Below, piece after piece: positions 20,481 to 32,990 of a stretch of 36,455 bases of DNA. The notes under the pieces are model-generated. The model saw only the letters and a program-made list of their open reading frames with translations, did no database searches and was not told where the DNA came from. The stretch comes from Welwitschia mirabilis (taxonomy: Eukaryota; Gnetophyta; Gnetopsida; Welwitschiales). How positions within the stretch are numbered: the first letter of the stretch is position 1; each line of letters starts with the position of its first letter. The DNA lies in NCBI GenBank assembly GCA_051453625.1, contig JBOZIK010000001.1:109486765-109523219 (forward strand). Reading direction: 5' to 3'. The translations under genes and the position numbers were made by a program.

Positions 20481-21300
20481 CTATTATCTATTATATTCAT
20501 TGATAGAAAATCAAGTGAGGTTTTAGATCTTCTTGTTATTTTGCAAATCTAGGACATTAACTACTCCTCTAATACATCTACCTTGTGCTTTTGAAATGCT
20601 TAAAATAAATCCATAGAAATTAAGCAAAGAAGAAGTAATACTTACTTCTTTTGGTTTCTTCTTTTGTAACTCAAATCTTCCATCTTCATTATCTTATTTC
20701 ACATCTGCTATAAATCTTCCATCTTCATTACCTCATTTCGCACCTGCTTATCATAAATTGGCTTTCTGATTGATGGTAAATAACACAAACCCTAACTATT
20801 AAAAGTTTGAGCCTTGGAAAACATTGTTACCAAAGTGAACATCATTTTACATGGAAGAACAAACTTTTATCTAATATTTTAAAGCATTTTTTGCATCAAA
20901 ATCTTAAGAATGAGCTTAAGAACTTTGATTTGCATCTTCTGCTAAACATCCACCTAAATTTGAAGCCAAAAAAACCATGCACATCAAATAATGATAATAA
21001 AGAAATTTAGTAGTTAATTGATACCATTTTAAGAAGCGAATGTGTGTCAAGTAGCTTCAGATTCTTCTACTTCTACTATATATTACACTCAAATTCGTAG
21101 GACTACAAGCCTTGCAAAACAAGATATTCTCCTAGTTTTAGGTAAGAACCGAGTCAAAGCTTATTACGCTATCTTTTTGAAGAAATGTGCTATTATGGTT
21201 TTACCTTTAACAACATGCATGCAAATTTATTTTTTTAATTGAAATTTGCTTTTATAACATTTATCCTATTAAATTCCTTAAAATATGATGACTTTTATAA
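20481..21300. other. unassigned stretch between atpB fragment and CACTA-like end
   Basis: Includes a 40-bp tandem duplication (20672-20751). On the minus strand a Lys-rich open stretch near 20648-20690 (FELQKKKPKE) is followed by GTAAGT, a canonical splice donor, so a decayed exon is possible. Plus-strand frames at 20807-21010 and 21042-21242 are not recognised. Confidence 0.3.
20672..20751. repeat. 40-bp tandem duplication
   Basis: AAATCTTCCATCTTCATTA at 20672 recurs at 20712, and the units continue with ATTTCRCAYCTGCT. Five or so differences separate the two units. Confidence 0.8.
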
Positions 21301-21309
21301 CATTTATTA

Positions 21310-21528
21310 AGTTAAGAGCCTTAAAAGACTAGAAACATTTAAGGCATTGATTTATAAACGCCTTAAAAATATTTGATATGGGCTTTTAAGGCATTTATTT
21401 TAAAAAATCCTTAAAAATTTATTTTTAATTCCCCTCCAAGACGTTCATTAAAATGAATGCCTTAAAATTCCCTATAATTAAGGGATTTATTTAAATAAAT
21501 GCCTTAAAAGCATCTATTTCTTGTGGTC
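21310..21528. mobile_element. right end of a CACTA-like DNA transposon with subterminal repeats
   Basis: The motif GCCTTAAAA or its reverse complement occurs at about 21318, 21338, 21360, 21384, 21459 and 21501, in both orientations. The stretch ends with TTTCTTGTGGTC (21517-21528). Plant CACTA (En/Spm) elements end in CACTACAAGAAA-type inverted repeats preceded by many short subterminal repeats; the end here matches the reverse complement at 10 of 12 positions. The opposite terminus was not found to the left, and no transposase is visible, so it is partial or non-autonomous. Confidence 0.55.
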
Positions 21529-24290
21529 ATAAACTTCTGAAAAAGTGGAAATAAAAGTAAATTCTAGATTCCTATCCAAGTGATGTTTTATCAAAGAAAA
21601 TACACTTTAGATTAATGCATCTCATAATATATTTCAATCATCCATTAAAATAATGTAATTAATAGTCTATATTTATCCTCAGATTTATAAAAATAGATTT
21701 TTCAATCCTATGTTGTCTCATGAAGTATTCTATTTTCATGACGTTTTCCTATACTTATGCTACTGTGTTTTCTTTTATTGTTTGTTATTTCTACAAATGG
21801 ACTAACATCACTCTTTGTTTCACTATTATCATTATCACTTTTCACATAATTATATCAAATTTGAGATAATATTTCATTATAGAGGATGAATTCTAATTAT
21901 ATTTATACATATCTTTTTCTACTTATACAAAATTAAAGAAAGTGAAATAGGAAGCCTCCTTTAAGAAAGAAAAAAAAATAATAATATAATAAAATACTAA
22001 ACTAAATGTATATTACCTGATGTGTTTCAAGCTTTAAAAGATATAGAACCATTTAAAAACTATTTTTAGACTCAAAAAATTATTATTTTAAAAATTAAGT
22101 TTTAAATCACTAAATTATTTTTTTAATTAATAAGATTATCCCATAATGATAATATTTTAATAATAATTGATGATTTGTTTAAGTATAGATACATTTTAAT
22201 ATGATTTTGATGCAACAAATATTTATTGGTAAGTGATAAATTCACAACATTTAGTTTAATCTGATAACATGTAGTGAAAATTAAGGAAGAGCTTATCACT
22301 CGTTTATCACCTATCAATTAATATTCCATAGAAGGAACTATTATCTATTGATAGGCCTTAACCATATTTCAGTTATTATTTTATTATGTGTCAATAAGGA
22401 AAAATCCATGTGAAATAGTCAAAGATTAAATGTTCTCACTATCTGATAAATATTTAAATACTTATGACATACTTATAATAACTATTGAAGATCTGGCCTA
22501 TATTAGTGATGAATAATATCTTTTATGATATGCAATTTACATAAAATGACAAGAATTAGAGGATGCAAAAGGTATTAAATCAAATACTTTCCAAACATAT
22601 TTATTCTAACATAGATTTTATTGTATTTATCTCAAAATTATTATCAAAATTCATTATAAATGTAGCCCTTGTTCTAACTAATTTTGTGAAATACATTTAA
22701 TTATTACTGTACATATATTTTTATCTATAATAAAGATTTTTTATGTTTCCTATTTTTTACATTCTCAATTTGGTTCCATGACATGCGATCCATTCCAGGC
22801 TTCTTTATTGAAATGCTATTGGAATATATGTGAGCTAGTTTTTTTACCTTAGCTTCTGTAATTTTTGTTATATTTCATTTTTTTCATTTATTGTAATTCA
22901 ATTTAAATAAATGAATTATTAGTTGAATATATAATTTTATTCCATTTCAATGTCCATACTTTTCATTCTAGTATATTTTTCATTTTTATATTAGCTTTCT
23001 GTGTAAATAACTAGTTTAAGGGATGATGAGATTTCTAGTATAAATGATTGATTTCTTTTGTTTTGTGATATGTAATCCATTCATGTATTTATTAGAGGAT
23101 TAATATTCAAGCAATTCCATTATATCAAAATACAGTTTTAGTAAGGCGATAGACTATTAACATTATATAATCAATACCATTTGTCTTTTGTTTGAGGTAC
23201 ATGTGGATGTTGAAGTTAAATATTTCTTTTTGATTTTGTTTATTATAATGAAATTTATTCGTAATTTAAGTTATTTTATTATTAATTAGAAAAAACAATT
23301 AGATATATCTAATAGCTCAAGCCTAGTTTTTATTATCATAAGTCCACATCCAACAGCTTTACAAGATACAATAAAACTATTCATGATTAGCTTAGCTATT
23401 TTTTCACTACTCATCACTTTTTGGTGTTTTTGCTAGTTAAACATAAGTGCTTTAAGATCTTAAGAAATGGTTGCATTTTTTAGAATTTTTGATTTCAATT
23501 TTCTTAATTAGATTTTATGTTTTCTCTTTGAAATTTACTTCATAGTCTGTTTCTCTATGCAATTCCCTTCTACAATTTCTTTCAAAAACCTTTCTTTAAG
23601 AAACATTAATTTTTTTAAATTTACAATTATTTTTGATATCTTAAAATTTATTTTTTCTTTTTCTATTTTAAAAGTTTTAAAATTAACAAAAATATTAATA
23701 CTTTCCTTTGGTTTAAGGTACACTATAAAGGAATATTAGATAATTAAGCATGGAAGAGATTTAAGGAGGAGAGCTTGAAACTTAGTAAATGAGAGCACCT
23801 TATTAGACATCAAGATCTAGGAAAGTATCTTAAACCTTTGAATTACATTAACAAAGAAATTAATATTTAAAATTAAATTAAAAAATTTACTTGTATGTTT
23901 TAAAAATTATTACTTTTAAAAGTACATTCCATTTTATAGAAAAAAAGCATGTGTTTCATTTTATGGAAAAGAGTTAGATTGCATGAGAAAAAATATTCCT
24001 TGTTTAAAAATATTTTTATTTTTAAAAAAATATATTTTTAAAAGTATTTTATTATCATTTCAAAAGTTTTAGGTTGAAAGATAATGATTCTGAAAGAACG
24101 AACTTTTTTGATTTTCTTAAACTCAAAAGGAAAAAAAACCTCATTTTATTTCTTTAATTTTCTTCCTTAAGAGTGCATTTTAATAATTTCTAATTTTTAA
24201 TTTAATGATTATACATGCTTAAATTTAAAAATGCAATTTTGAAGTAAAGTTGAATTATGATTAATGAATCCCAAGACATCGGTTAAATTG
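21529..24290. other. very AT-rich DNA, no gene recognised
   Basis: Long runs of A and T with self-complementary AT stretches (for example near 24000-24060). The overlapping open frames on both strands at 23535-23739 are low-complexity and are chance. No RNA gene or repeat unit was identified. Confidence 0.5.
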
Positions 24291-26500
24291 TTCAAATGTA
24301 ATATAAATAGAAGGAAGAATAGTATATAACCTACATGGATGAGGAATCTATTCTCTTCTTGTTTATAATTCACTATTCAACCCTAAAATTCATAAAGAAA
24401 TAATTACCCTTCAATAATATCAACACTTACATGAAGAAAACATAACTAGGATGCTTCCATAACTCCAAATTAGTTTTCCAGAGAAAGACATTTCTACTAA
24501 TCTTACAAATTCATAACAACAATTGGGAAATTAGAAAGACATTGAGAAAGCTACATTGTAACAATAAAATTAGAAAGAAATGTCATCTTAAAATAACAAA
24601 ATTCCCCAATTTAAAGAAGAAAACCCTATTCAAAATGATTTTACTAAGGATTTGACAAACTACATAAAGAAGATCTAGATATAAATTCTCACTTCCAAGT
24701 ATTTAAAGAAGTAGTTAGCCCATGATTAAACCTAGTGAAAAGTCCATATAAGACACCTTAAATTTTAAGAATATTATAATTCTCTAAGAAACATTTATCT
24801 AAATAAAAATTTCATCTAGTTAATAATTTACTTTAATCTTGACACTTATCAAACTAATGAAAATTTCTAGTAGATCTTAGTAAAAAACCATGAAGTTATT
24901 ATACACTCTAAAGGAAAAAGTTAAAAATACCATTATCATAGAAATCCTTAAATAAAATCTAGTCTTATTAGTTAACTAGGTCACTGATTATGTCATTCAG
25001 ATGTTCATATTAAAAAAGAAAGGAATAAAGTACCCTATTTAAAAGGATTTGAAGTATGGGGATTAATTTAAAATAAAAATATAAAGAGAAAACTATCAAA
25101 ACAAGGTTCCATTTTGACATTTTATAATGAACTAGATCTAATGTACTATATAGTTACTCATGAGGTGAAAATCTAGTCTAATGTACTAGATAGTTACATG
25201 TTAGCTAATTATGCTGCTTTATGAACCTAACTAAAGCACATATAACATAGTGTTAGGTGGGTAGTTTTTATAGGATATTGTGTCACAATAATGCTAAAGG
25301 GTGATGGCCACTTCAGTATTATGTCAACCTTGTGGTACATCTCCTAATTGATAGGTTGTATGACAAGTTGCATATAACCACTGTTAAGAAATTAGCATGC
25401 TTATCTTATCCATCAGTAGGACCATCTTATGTATTTGAGAGAAGTGAAACTAAATGATCAAAGGATAAAATAAAGTAATTTTTTAATTAAACATCACAAA
25501 GATAATGATTAAGAATGCCAAAGATCATAAGAAAAAATTCAATTCCAAAAACTAATCAAATGCAAGGAATAAATTTGTATTTGATTAAGTTAAATAATGA
25601 AATGTGAACTATTTATTTTGCATAGCAATAAAGAATAAAAAATTAAAAAGAAAGATTTAGATACATGATAGTAAACATTAATACCTTATCTAACTCAAAA
25701 AATAATAAAATACCTTCATGGAATGATTCATATCATATCTCTACACTTACATTATTACTAGTAATACTTATTACAAATTTTGTGAGTTATGTGTTTTAAA
25801 CGAATTAGAATCAACCTATCAATCAAGTATACTAGTGAATTATAATAAGAGGTGCACCATCAGGAAGCCAATAAAATCCTTTTTGTGTAATAACTATAAC
25901 TATTTCTTTATAATACAATAATTTTCTATAAGCCCACTTACTAAAGGATTAATTTTTAACTCTTTTTTATAACTAGGAAAAACGATCATTTAATAAAAAT
26001 TTCAATAAAATAAAACTTGGTTTCTTTAACATATTAAGACCATTTTGGAAACTTTAAGCATCATATATAGTCAATATAGTCCAACCTAGATAAACATTAC
26101 AAAATATTAACTTTTAACATGGCCAAATTTATGATGGACTTCTAGAATTCCACTAGGTGTAGATGTCAAAGGTAGAAATGTAGAATTCTTATCCTTAGTT
26201 AATGGTATAGATGATGAGGATCTAATCACATATTTGATTAAATCTAAAAAAAATGATGGAAGTTTAAAACTTATAGTACTTCAACGGGTCAAGATAGAGA
26301 AGCTTGATACACATGGGTGATCTATAGGAGTGACCATATGCTAACAGATAGTGGCCTTTGTAATTATGAATAAAGTGACTCACAACTACCAAACCAAAAT
26401 GATTACCTTTAGAGATACCTTAAAGGAAAAAGATAACTTTTGATTAAAAATATTATAATATTTACTTAGGTTACGGGATCAAATTAAGAATGTCTTTATA
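24291..26500. other. no gene recognised; possible upstream part of a gag-bearing element
   Basis: Contains a short direct repeat around TAATGTACTA(T/G)ATAGTTAC at about 25140 and 25180. This would be the LTR/leader side of the plus-strand gag remnant that follows, but no primer site or LTR pair was found. Confidence 0.3.
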
Positions 26501-26559
26501 AGAAAGTTACTTTTTAATGATAAATTGTATAGTTTGAGAAAGTAGCTAATGATTTTTTA

Positions 26560-27670
26560 ATAAAAAGATGAATATTATAATGAAGCATATAAGAGGTCTT
26601 GTAGATTATGTTAAAAATACCCTCATCATGTGTTTTTATCACATTGATAACTTCAAATGTTCATTGAAGTGTTGGATAAGAATGTAAGAAAAAACATAGA
26701 TTTTGTAGTAAGAGTAACCTACTTGATAAGACATTTAAAAAATATTCTAATATTTTGAAAGAATTACTAGATTAGAGGAAACAACAACAAATAAACTAAT
26801 CAAATATATATCTCTTACACAAGAGTAAGTGAAAATAGTTAAAATGGTTGAAAATATAATGCATAATTTAATGAATGTAAAGTTAACTTAATAATCAATA
26901 ATTACCAAAGTGGCTCAAGTGCAAACTACTCCATCTTCTACCTAGGTAACATAGTTAATGACTTTCATATATTTAACAATAGAATAAGTATCACCTACAC
27001 CTGAACCTATTTAATAAAATGGGATTTATGTTAACCTTAGAACTTATGACAACATGGAGACATGTGTTCTTTGTAAATAAGTATAACATAATACTCAAGA
27101 TTATAGAGATTGGAAATACATGGTAGACTATTAAGGAGATGATGGTAGCTTTTTAAAGTAATGCTCCTTCAAAAAATTCAAATTTAATCAGTTATTCATA
27201 ATAAAATTATTCAAACACCATAAGATTATCATGGCTAGTAAATCAAAATTATCCAAAAAGATCTCTATATCAATTAAATCAATATCAATCTTTATATCCA
27301 TGAAAGACCTACCAAAGTAACAATAATATATGGTTTAGATAATTTTATTAAGAAAAAATCATGGCACAAGAAGTAAAATAACAAATGAATTTAATGAAAA
27401 AGTAAGAAACATAGAAAGAATGTTGATGGGCTTTATACTAAAGTGAAAAATCAAATTTACTATCATAAGGATAACTTAACTCTAGACATATGTCTCTCAT
27501 CAACAATCAAGAGTAGTGATGACTAAGGTGTATTTAAGAAAAAGAAAAAAAAAGTAGTAACAAATTCCCAACCTTTAAGAAAGAGTAAAAAGGCTTTAAT
27601 AAATTTAGAAGTGACAAAGAAAAAGAAAACTAAAGAAATAACTACTAAAAAAGAAATGAATAAGTAGATA
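26560..27670 (+). pseudogene. possible LTR-retrotransposon gag remnant
   Basis: The plus strand reads HIRGLVDYVK from 26586, followed by a Cys-Tyr-His-Asp-like pattern and a Ser-Leu-x-x-x-C stretch. This resembles the capsid-domain block of plant Ty3/gypsy-type gag (RGLVDYVKKxRDLALDC). Further on, CVLCK at 27063-27077 is followed by HNTQDYRDWK. This fits a zinc knuckle of the form CxxC-x-H-xTxDCRDLK in which the last Cys has become Tyr and two intervening codons are stops. A Lys-rich tail (27530-27665) would fit a nucleic-acid-binding gag terminus. Many stops and shifts interrupt it. It is rated as gag because of motif order; a different zinc-binding protein is possible. Confidence 0.45.
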
Positions 27671-28197
27671 CTCTTAAAAAGAGAATCTGTTTACTTGCAT
27701 TGCTATTGAGGCATTAAAAGAATATGCTGCTAAGCCTTCATTTCTAAGAATATTAAAGGAGAATCTTATTTAAGATAAAATTTTTAATCACATCGATGTA
27801 ATACCAATTTGTATTTATTTGATAGGGTATTATGAGCTATTTCATAGGAAATTTATATAGGTTTAGATGCAATTCTAAGATTATGGAGAGTTTATGAATG
27901 ATCATAGAAGCATGCAATTATTAGAATGTTTAGAGACATTTTATACATTTTTTAATTTTTAGTGCTTTAGAGGAAGATCAATAATGCTAGAGCTAATTTA
28001 ACTTGAGTTGGAAAGATAAGGAGAACTGTCCTCCCCACTATCGTTCCCATGACAGACATGATGATAACACTATATGATGTTAACATGGATTGGATATAGA
28101 ACCAATGAAGACTACTTTTCTAATGATGTCATTGTTGTGGTGCAAATTTATGTAATATTTCATGCCTTGGTTTAAATCCTATTAATTACAAATAAGA
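27671..28197. other. unassigned, ends at assembly gap
   Basis: Continues the gag remnant without a recognisable protease. It contains the inverted relative of the 102-bp repeat at 28025-28110. Confidence 0.35.
28025..28110 (-). repeat. inverted partial copy of the 102-bp tandem repeat at 17 kb
   Basis: The reverse complement carries TCCATGTTA, GTGTTATCATCATG and CTGTCATGGGAA in the order seen at about 17138-17180. This marks a fragment of the same dispersed family as the insertion at 16351-17428. Confidence 0.55.
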
Positions 28198-28970
28198 NNN
28201 NNNNNNNNNNNNNNNNNNNNNNNNNNNNNNNNNNNNNNNNNNNNNNNNNNNNNNNNNNNNNNNNNNNNNNNNNNNNNNNNNNNNNNNNNNNNNNNNNNNN
28301 NNNNNNNNNNNNNNNNNNNNNNNNNNNNNNNNNNNNNNNNNNNNNNNNNNNNNNNNNNNNNNNNNNNNNNNNNNNNNNNNNNNNNNNNNNNNNNNNNNNN
28401 NNNNNNNNNNNNNNNNNNNNNNNNNNNNNNNNNNNNNNNNNNNNNNNNNNNNNNNNNNNNNNNNNNNNNNNNNNNNNNNNNNNNNNNNNNNNNNNNNNNN
28501 NNNNNNNNNNNNNNNNNNNNNNNNNNNNNNNNNNNNNNNNNNNNNNNNNNNNNNNNNNNNNNNNNNNNNNNNNNNNNNNNNNNNNNNNNNNNNNNNNNNN
28601 NNNNNNNNNNNNNNNNNNNNNNNNNNNNNNNNNNNNNNNNNNNNNNNNNNNNNNNNNNNNNNNNNNNNNNNNNNNNNNNNNNNNNNNNNNNNNNNNNNNN
28701 NNNNNNNNNNNNNNNNNNNNNNNNNNNNNNNNNNNNNNNNNNNNNNNNNNNNNNNNNNNNNNNNNNNNNNNNNNNNNNNNNNNNNNNNNNNNNNNNNNNN
28801 NNNNNNNNNNNNNNNNNNNNNNNNNNNNNNNNNNNNNNNNNNNNNNNNNNNNNNNNNNNNNNNNNNNNNNNNNNNNNNNNNNNNNNNNNNNNNNNNNNNN
28901 NNNNNNNNNNNNNNNNNNNNNNNNNNNNNNNNNNNNNNNNNNNNNNNNNNNNNNNNNNNNNNNNNNNNNN
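28198..28970. other. assembly gap (773 N)
   Basis: Run of 773 Ns. Confidence 0.99.
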
Positions 28971-29322
28971 ATGGTATCTGATAAGAAGATCTTCAGTTCA
29001 ACTACAAGTTATCTTGAAAGAAGTCTATTTATTGCTTGGTTGAAGTTGTCGTTCTAAATATCGTATGGACGATAAAGGGGACGACCTTCTTTTCTCGATC
29101 TTTAGTCAGTCTGATTACTCTATTGTCTGCAGGAATAATTATCTAAAAATACAATTTATCCATATCTACATGAAATGCTTGTGAATTATTTGATAAACTG
29201 CATGTTTTCATCTTGTACTCCTTGATTCTCGATTGTTATCAGAACTAAGCATTTATCTATTAGTTTATCTATAAAACAACTCAAAATATCCGATGAAATA
29301 TACATAAGTTGGTATCACAACA
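28971..29322 (-). repeat. partial 3' LTR of a second minus-strand retroelement
   Basis: On the minus strand the LTR would start TGTTGTGATACC at 29322 and run into the gap. It is preceded by TAAGTGGGGGGCTA (29323-29336), a good polypurine tract. A long minus-strand ORF ends about 450 bp before it, as expected. The other LTR is not in the visible sequence; it may be in the 34491-35391 gap. An alternative reading is a plus-strand LTR end, since TTGGTATCACAAC at 29309 also resembles a tRNA-Met primer site (10 of 12). Confidence 0.5.
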
Positions 29323-29786
29323 TAGCCCCCCACTTAGCCTTGTCCGTCCTTAACAAAACTAGGCAGTAAACCATATTTACAAGCCAATTTTTCAAATAAT
29401 AAAAACTAGGATATGTAAAGGAAACATCTAAAACAAGAATTGTAGCATATTTCAAAGATGAACTGAATTGAAAAAGTAAATAGAAATACCTATAAAGAAA
29501 CAAAATTCTATCATCTGGTTGTGTCATCTGGATGATAATGGGGATGACAATCATATGAAAAATTCTTCAGAAGTGGAACTTGTGACAAAAATCAAATTTT
29601 TTACTAATTCATAATCAGCTAAAAATTGATAATAAGCAACTCCCTACTCTGATAAACAGTCAAATAAAAATGCGCTAAAAAATGAAATACAATTCTCATG
29701 GTAAAAATCGAAAGATACTAATATAAAAATATACACCATGCTAAAACAAAATGAAATATCTATATATAATAATGAATAGTCTAAAA
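29323..29786. other. 3' untranslated part of the second retroelement
   Basis: Lies between the ORF stop and the LTR edge. The minus-strand frame at 29315-29554 overlaps the polypurine tract and is not protein-like. A CATC-GGATGA motif group around 29505-29550 recurs in the leader repeats near 31.8 and 33.5 kb. Confidence 0.4.
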
Positions 29787-31080
29787 TCACTCCCCTTGTC
29801 TACACATGATAAATCCTAGATCAGTAATTGGCTCAAGAGGAGGGGAAAAAAAAGGAGGATGATCTAAATCTATAGGGAGACGCTCATCTAGAGATGCTAT
29901 AATGGATTTGATCATCTCATTTCCCTAGACACGTACTGGCTCTAGAAGGTCTACAGTTACATTTTACTACATGGAGACAATACGCTGACGCACATCCACA
30001 ATTTGGTTCTCTGTATGCTGTGCTATCCTCTTTATAGATGCAAAACACTACTTAACTCTCTACAAATGATGTGATTCATTGCTCCACTCTCTACTCAAAG
30101 GATGTCATCTGCTGATCCATAAATCCTCTGAGGGACTCGGTACTCTCAGCTAGAAGGGCCAAGATCTACTCTAATGATGCTCCACTCATAGGTCTTTGTA
30201 CCTGAGGTATCTCAGCCTCTCCTAGTATCTATATACCCATATCCTATAAATAATGAGCAGAAGTCTGAATATGTGTTAAACAATGCTCAGCTATTAGCTC
30301 TGGGATCCCAAATCATCTGAACAGAGTAGAGAGGAGGTGTGGATAGCCAAGTGTCTATAAATGGCGTGTCTCAATCATACATCTAAGTCACCTCCAAATA
30401 AAGGTCGATACGTCCATCTACTCCCCCTGACGGAAAGCTGCCAGAATCTGTAGATGTGCAACCATAGCATGACTATCATGGTATGATGGACTGATGTTGT
30501 GAATCAGTTCTCTGTGTAAAACTCTGTATGCAAGAATCAGCTAAGTAACATTCATGCCTCATCGATCTGTGGTTATGTCGGTTGGAATATCTAAAATGGC
30601 GCCATAAGCTCCACGATCCTCTATCCCACCAGCTGAGTAAATATGTAAACTGCCAAGACCTCTGAGATCTATGATAACTACTATGTGAGATGAAAGAATG
30701 GCTATCTTGTGGTCTCAGATATATGTGACAATGTGATCCTGTAGCTAACCATGTTTATCCAGGATCCTCTATATATGCATGGTATCATAAAATTCTCTCA
30801 TCTCTGAAGCATAATAGGCACCCTGTGCATCTTTAATCCATCTGGGCTATAGCTTTGTCAGTCTTTGATCAACCTTAGGCTCTAAATGGCTCATGAAATC
30901 ACCAAAGTATCTCTTGACATAAATGCTAGCTGTCTGTATGCTCATATATCGTCTGTGTTAAGGTGACAGGTGTATGGGTTCCTTGCGTTGTACCTCAAGC
31001 TTAACTAAAGTGCCTACTACTTGCTCTACTGACTCAGATGAAGCTTATGTCTATTTAGTTCTGCATGTACGTGGCCTGCT
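29787..31080 (-). pseudogene. large stop-riddled ORF of a plant mobile element (PF20167-like?)
   Basis: A single minus-strand frame runs from about 31080 to about 30050, then continues in another frame after one frameshift to a final TGA at 29787-29789, about 420 codons in all. It has about 16 in-frame stops, mostly TAG with a few TGA and one TAA, yet the text between them is coherent and protein-like. Recognisable pieces are SIYVKRYFGDFMSHLEPKVD, REFYDTM, LILAYRVLHRELIHNISP, LGYPHLLSTLFR (stop) FGIPE, and a C-terminal stretch with ESTESLRGFMDQQMTSFE that looks like coiled coil. The central layout (helix with VLH..LIHNI, then LxYPHLLxxLFxxFGIP) recalls the putative plant transposon protein domain PF20167; that is inference from pattern, not a search. 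It lies directly upstream of a polypurine tract and LTR edge on the same strand. The start codon is unclear. Confidence 0.6.
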
Positions 31081-31384
31081 TAATCATAAACACAAAACTC
31101 ATCATGCGAAACCAAATAAATAAGATAAAAATGTCGCATGGAAGCACAATAAATAACCCCATAATCGATAAAAACTATCAAAAATGCTGAAAATATGTCC
31201 TACCCCCCTCTAAAAAATGTAATGCATCCCAAATTACCTAGCTGTTAGAAAAGAAATGAAAAAAAATGAAGGAAATCTGAACACGGCGTATGTAGTGGAC
31301 CACATAGTAAGTAAAAAAATTAAAGTACTCAAATGAGAAATCTAATCTAGTAAATCATAGAGCACATTTTACTGATCAATTTTG
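31081..31384. other. upstream region of the 30-kb ORF
   Basis: A-rich on the plus strand, no gene seen. It joins the ORF to the first copy of the long direct repeat. Confidence 0.4.
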
Positions 31385-32890
31385 CCTAAAGAACCACTAT
31401 GATTCGACTTACGGTTTGCGAGAAAATGAGTGTAAAAGGTAAGAACATGTGTAAAAGGTAAATTTAGATCTGTATGTCCCAAAATGAAGAGCACAATGAA
31501 TTAAATAATATACATCAAAACTATATGTCAAAATGCTAAAAAATGGGAGGAAAAAAAATGAAAAATCAGGAGGAGAGATAAAAATACCTTATTTTGTATA
31601 AATTTAAATAAAACTTACAAATGTGATAATAAAATTAGGAGGGAAAAGTTCTAAAATGTTGGTACTAGTCAGAGGTATCATCATCTCTCAGAAGAATGGA
31701 GGAAAAAGATAAGAAAATGAGTGAAAAAGAAGGAAAATTTTTAAACCATGATTTTATCGAACTGTCATTCAATTGGATCATCCAAACGTCAATCCTAGGA
31801 TGACTATAAGAAAAATGTAGTCTGTCATCCTATGCAGTATCATCTGGATGATATAGCAGATGATGCTCTAGCAACAGGATTTTGAGAAGAGAAAATATCA
31901 GCTAAGAAAGTGAGGCTCAGGTAGAATCATTGAAGTAACAGTTTTTGTTGGAAAGAAAAAATGTAGAATCATATAAAGCACATAGAAAAGAAAAACTTAC
32001 GGCTGAAGAAAATAAACTATTGAGGTTGAAAACCTACAAGAAAGACTAAATGAATGTGCCCGAAAAGAAAAATTAAAGCATGATAGAGTTAAGAACTCAA
32101 TAAATGACAAGGAAACTCTGATTAAACAACAAGAAAACTACGAAATGATTAAATTCCAAAGAAGAGATATGAAAATGTGGAAATGATTTTAAAACAAGAG
32201 ACTTAAAGACAGAAGAAAACCAGAGTGAAAATGGATATAAGAAATAAAGAAAATATTGTTTACCTATCTTAAGTACTAATCTAGCAAACTTCCAAGGAAA
32301 ACATCATAACATCACTTGCGTTAATATGCATGAAAAAATGTATTAACTTCATAAAGTTCATTCAAAAAGGTAATGGTTATGATGATATTCAAAGTGTCAA
32401 GTGTGTAAAACAATGAAGGTCAAAACTAAAAGTTACTAAGAAATGGACTCACATTTTTCTACCTACAAACTCACCAAAATCTCCAAAAGTGAAATGATCA
32501 AGTGAAAATACTAAAAGTTTTATTTCATTTACCATAATGAGGGGAGTTCAACCACTATCAGAGGAGTAAGGACCCGTGAAGCATGGTCAGCTACCATATT
32601 ACATTGCCATAGGCTTCTCTTGAAAATATTTGCCTCAGTGTATATGTGGTAAGACATCATAAGGACGATGTTTATAAGAAACAAAATAGACATATTATGA
32701 CCATTATTTCACTTTTTCTTTTTCTCTTTCTTATTTATTCCTTCCAAATAAAATTCCCACATGATCACATACTCAAGAAAGACGAAGGTGAATAAGTGAT
32801 ATAAAAAATAAAAAAAACACTCCTAGATAACCTAAGATTTAAACATCATTGAAAAAAACTCAAGAAAATAAGGCAACTTCCTTTGAATAT
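31385..32890. repeat. long direct repeat, copy 1 (about 1.5 kb)
   Basis: Aligns along its whole length with 32991-34390. Shared landmarks in order: GCCTAAAGAACCACTATG at the start, AGTTCTAAAATGTT, CAGTCTGTCATCC-like, AACACATCATAACAT-like, GGAGTAAGRACCC and ATCACATACTCAAGAAAG. It sits upstream of the minus-strand ORF, so it may be a duplicated leader. No protein is readable. Confidence 0.75.
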
Positions 32891-32990
32891 NNNNNNNNNN
32901 NNNNNNNNNNNNNNNNNNNNNNNNNNNNNNNNNNNNNNNNNNNNNNNNNNNNNNNNNNNNNNNNNNNNNNNNNNNNNNNNNNNNNNNNNN
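32891..32990. other. assembly gap (100 N)
   Basis: Exactly 100 Ns, the conventional size for an unknown gap, placed between the two copies of the long direct repeat. Confidence 0.99.

Noticed and set aside
23535-23739. Overlapping open frames on both strands
   Set aside because: AT-only low-complexity sequence with Phe/Ile/Lys runs; chance.
29787-31080. Alternative genetic code (UAG as Gln, UGA as Trp)
   Set aside because: The surrounding DNA is clearly plant nuclear repeat sequence, a frameshift is present, and the DnaJ and atpB pseudogenes show the same transition-type decay. Mutation explains the stops.
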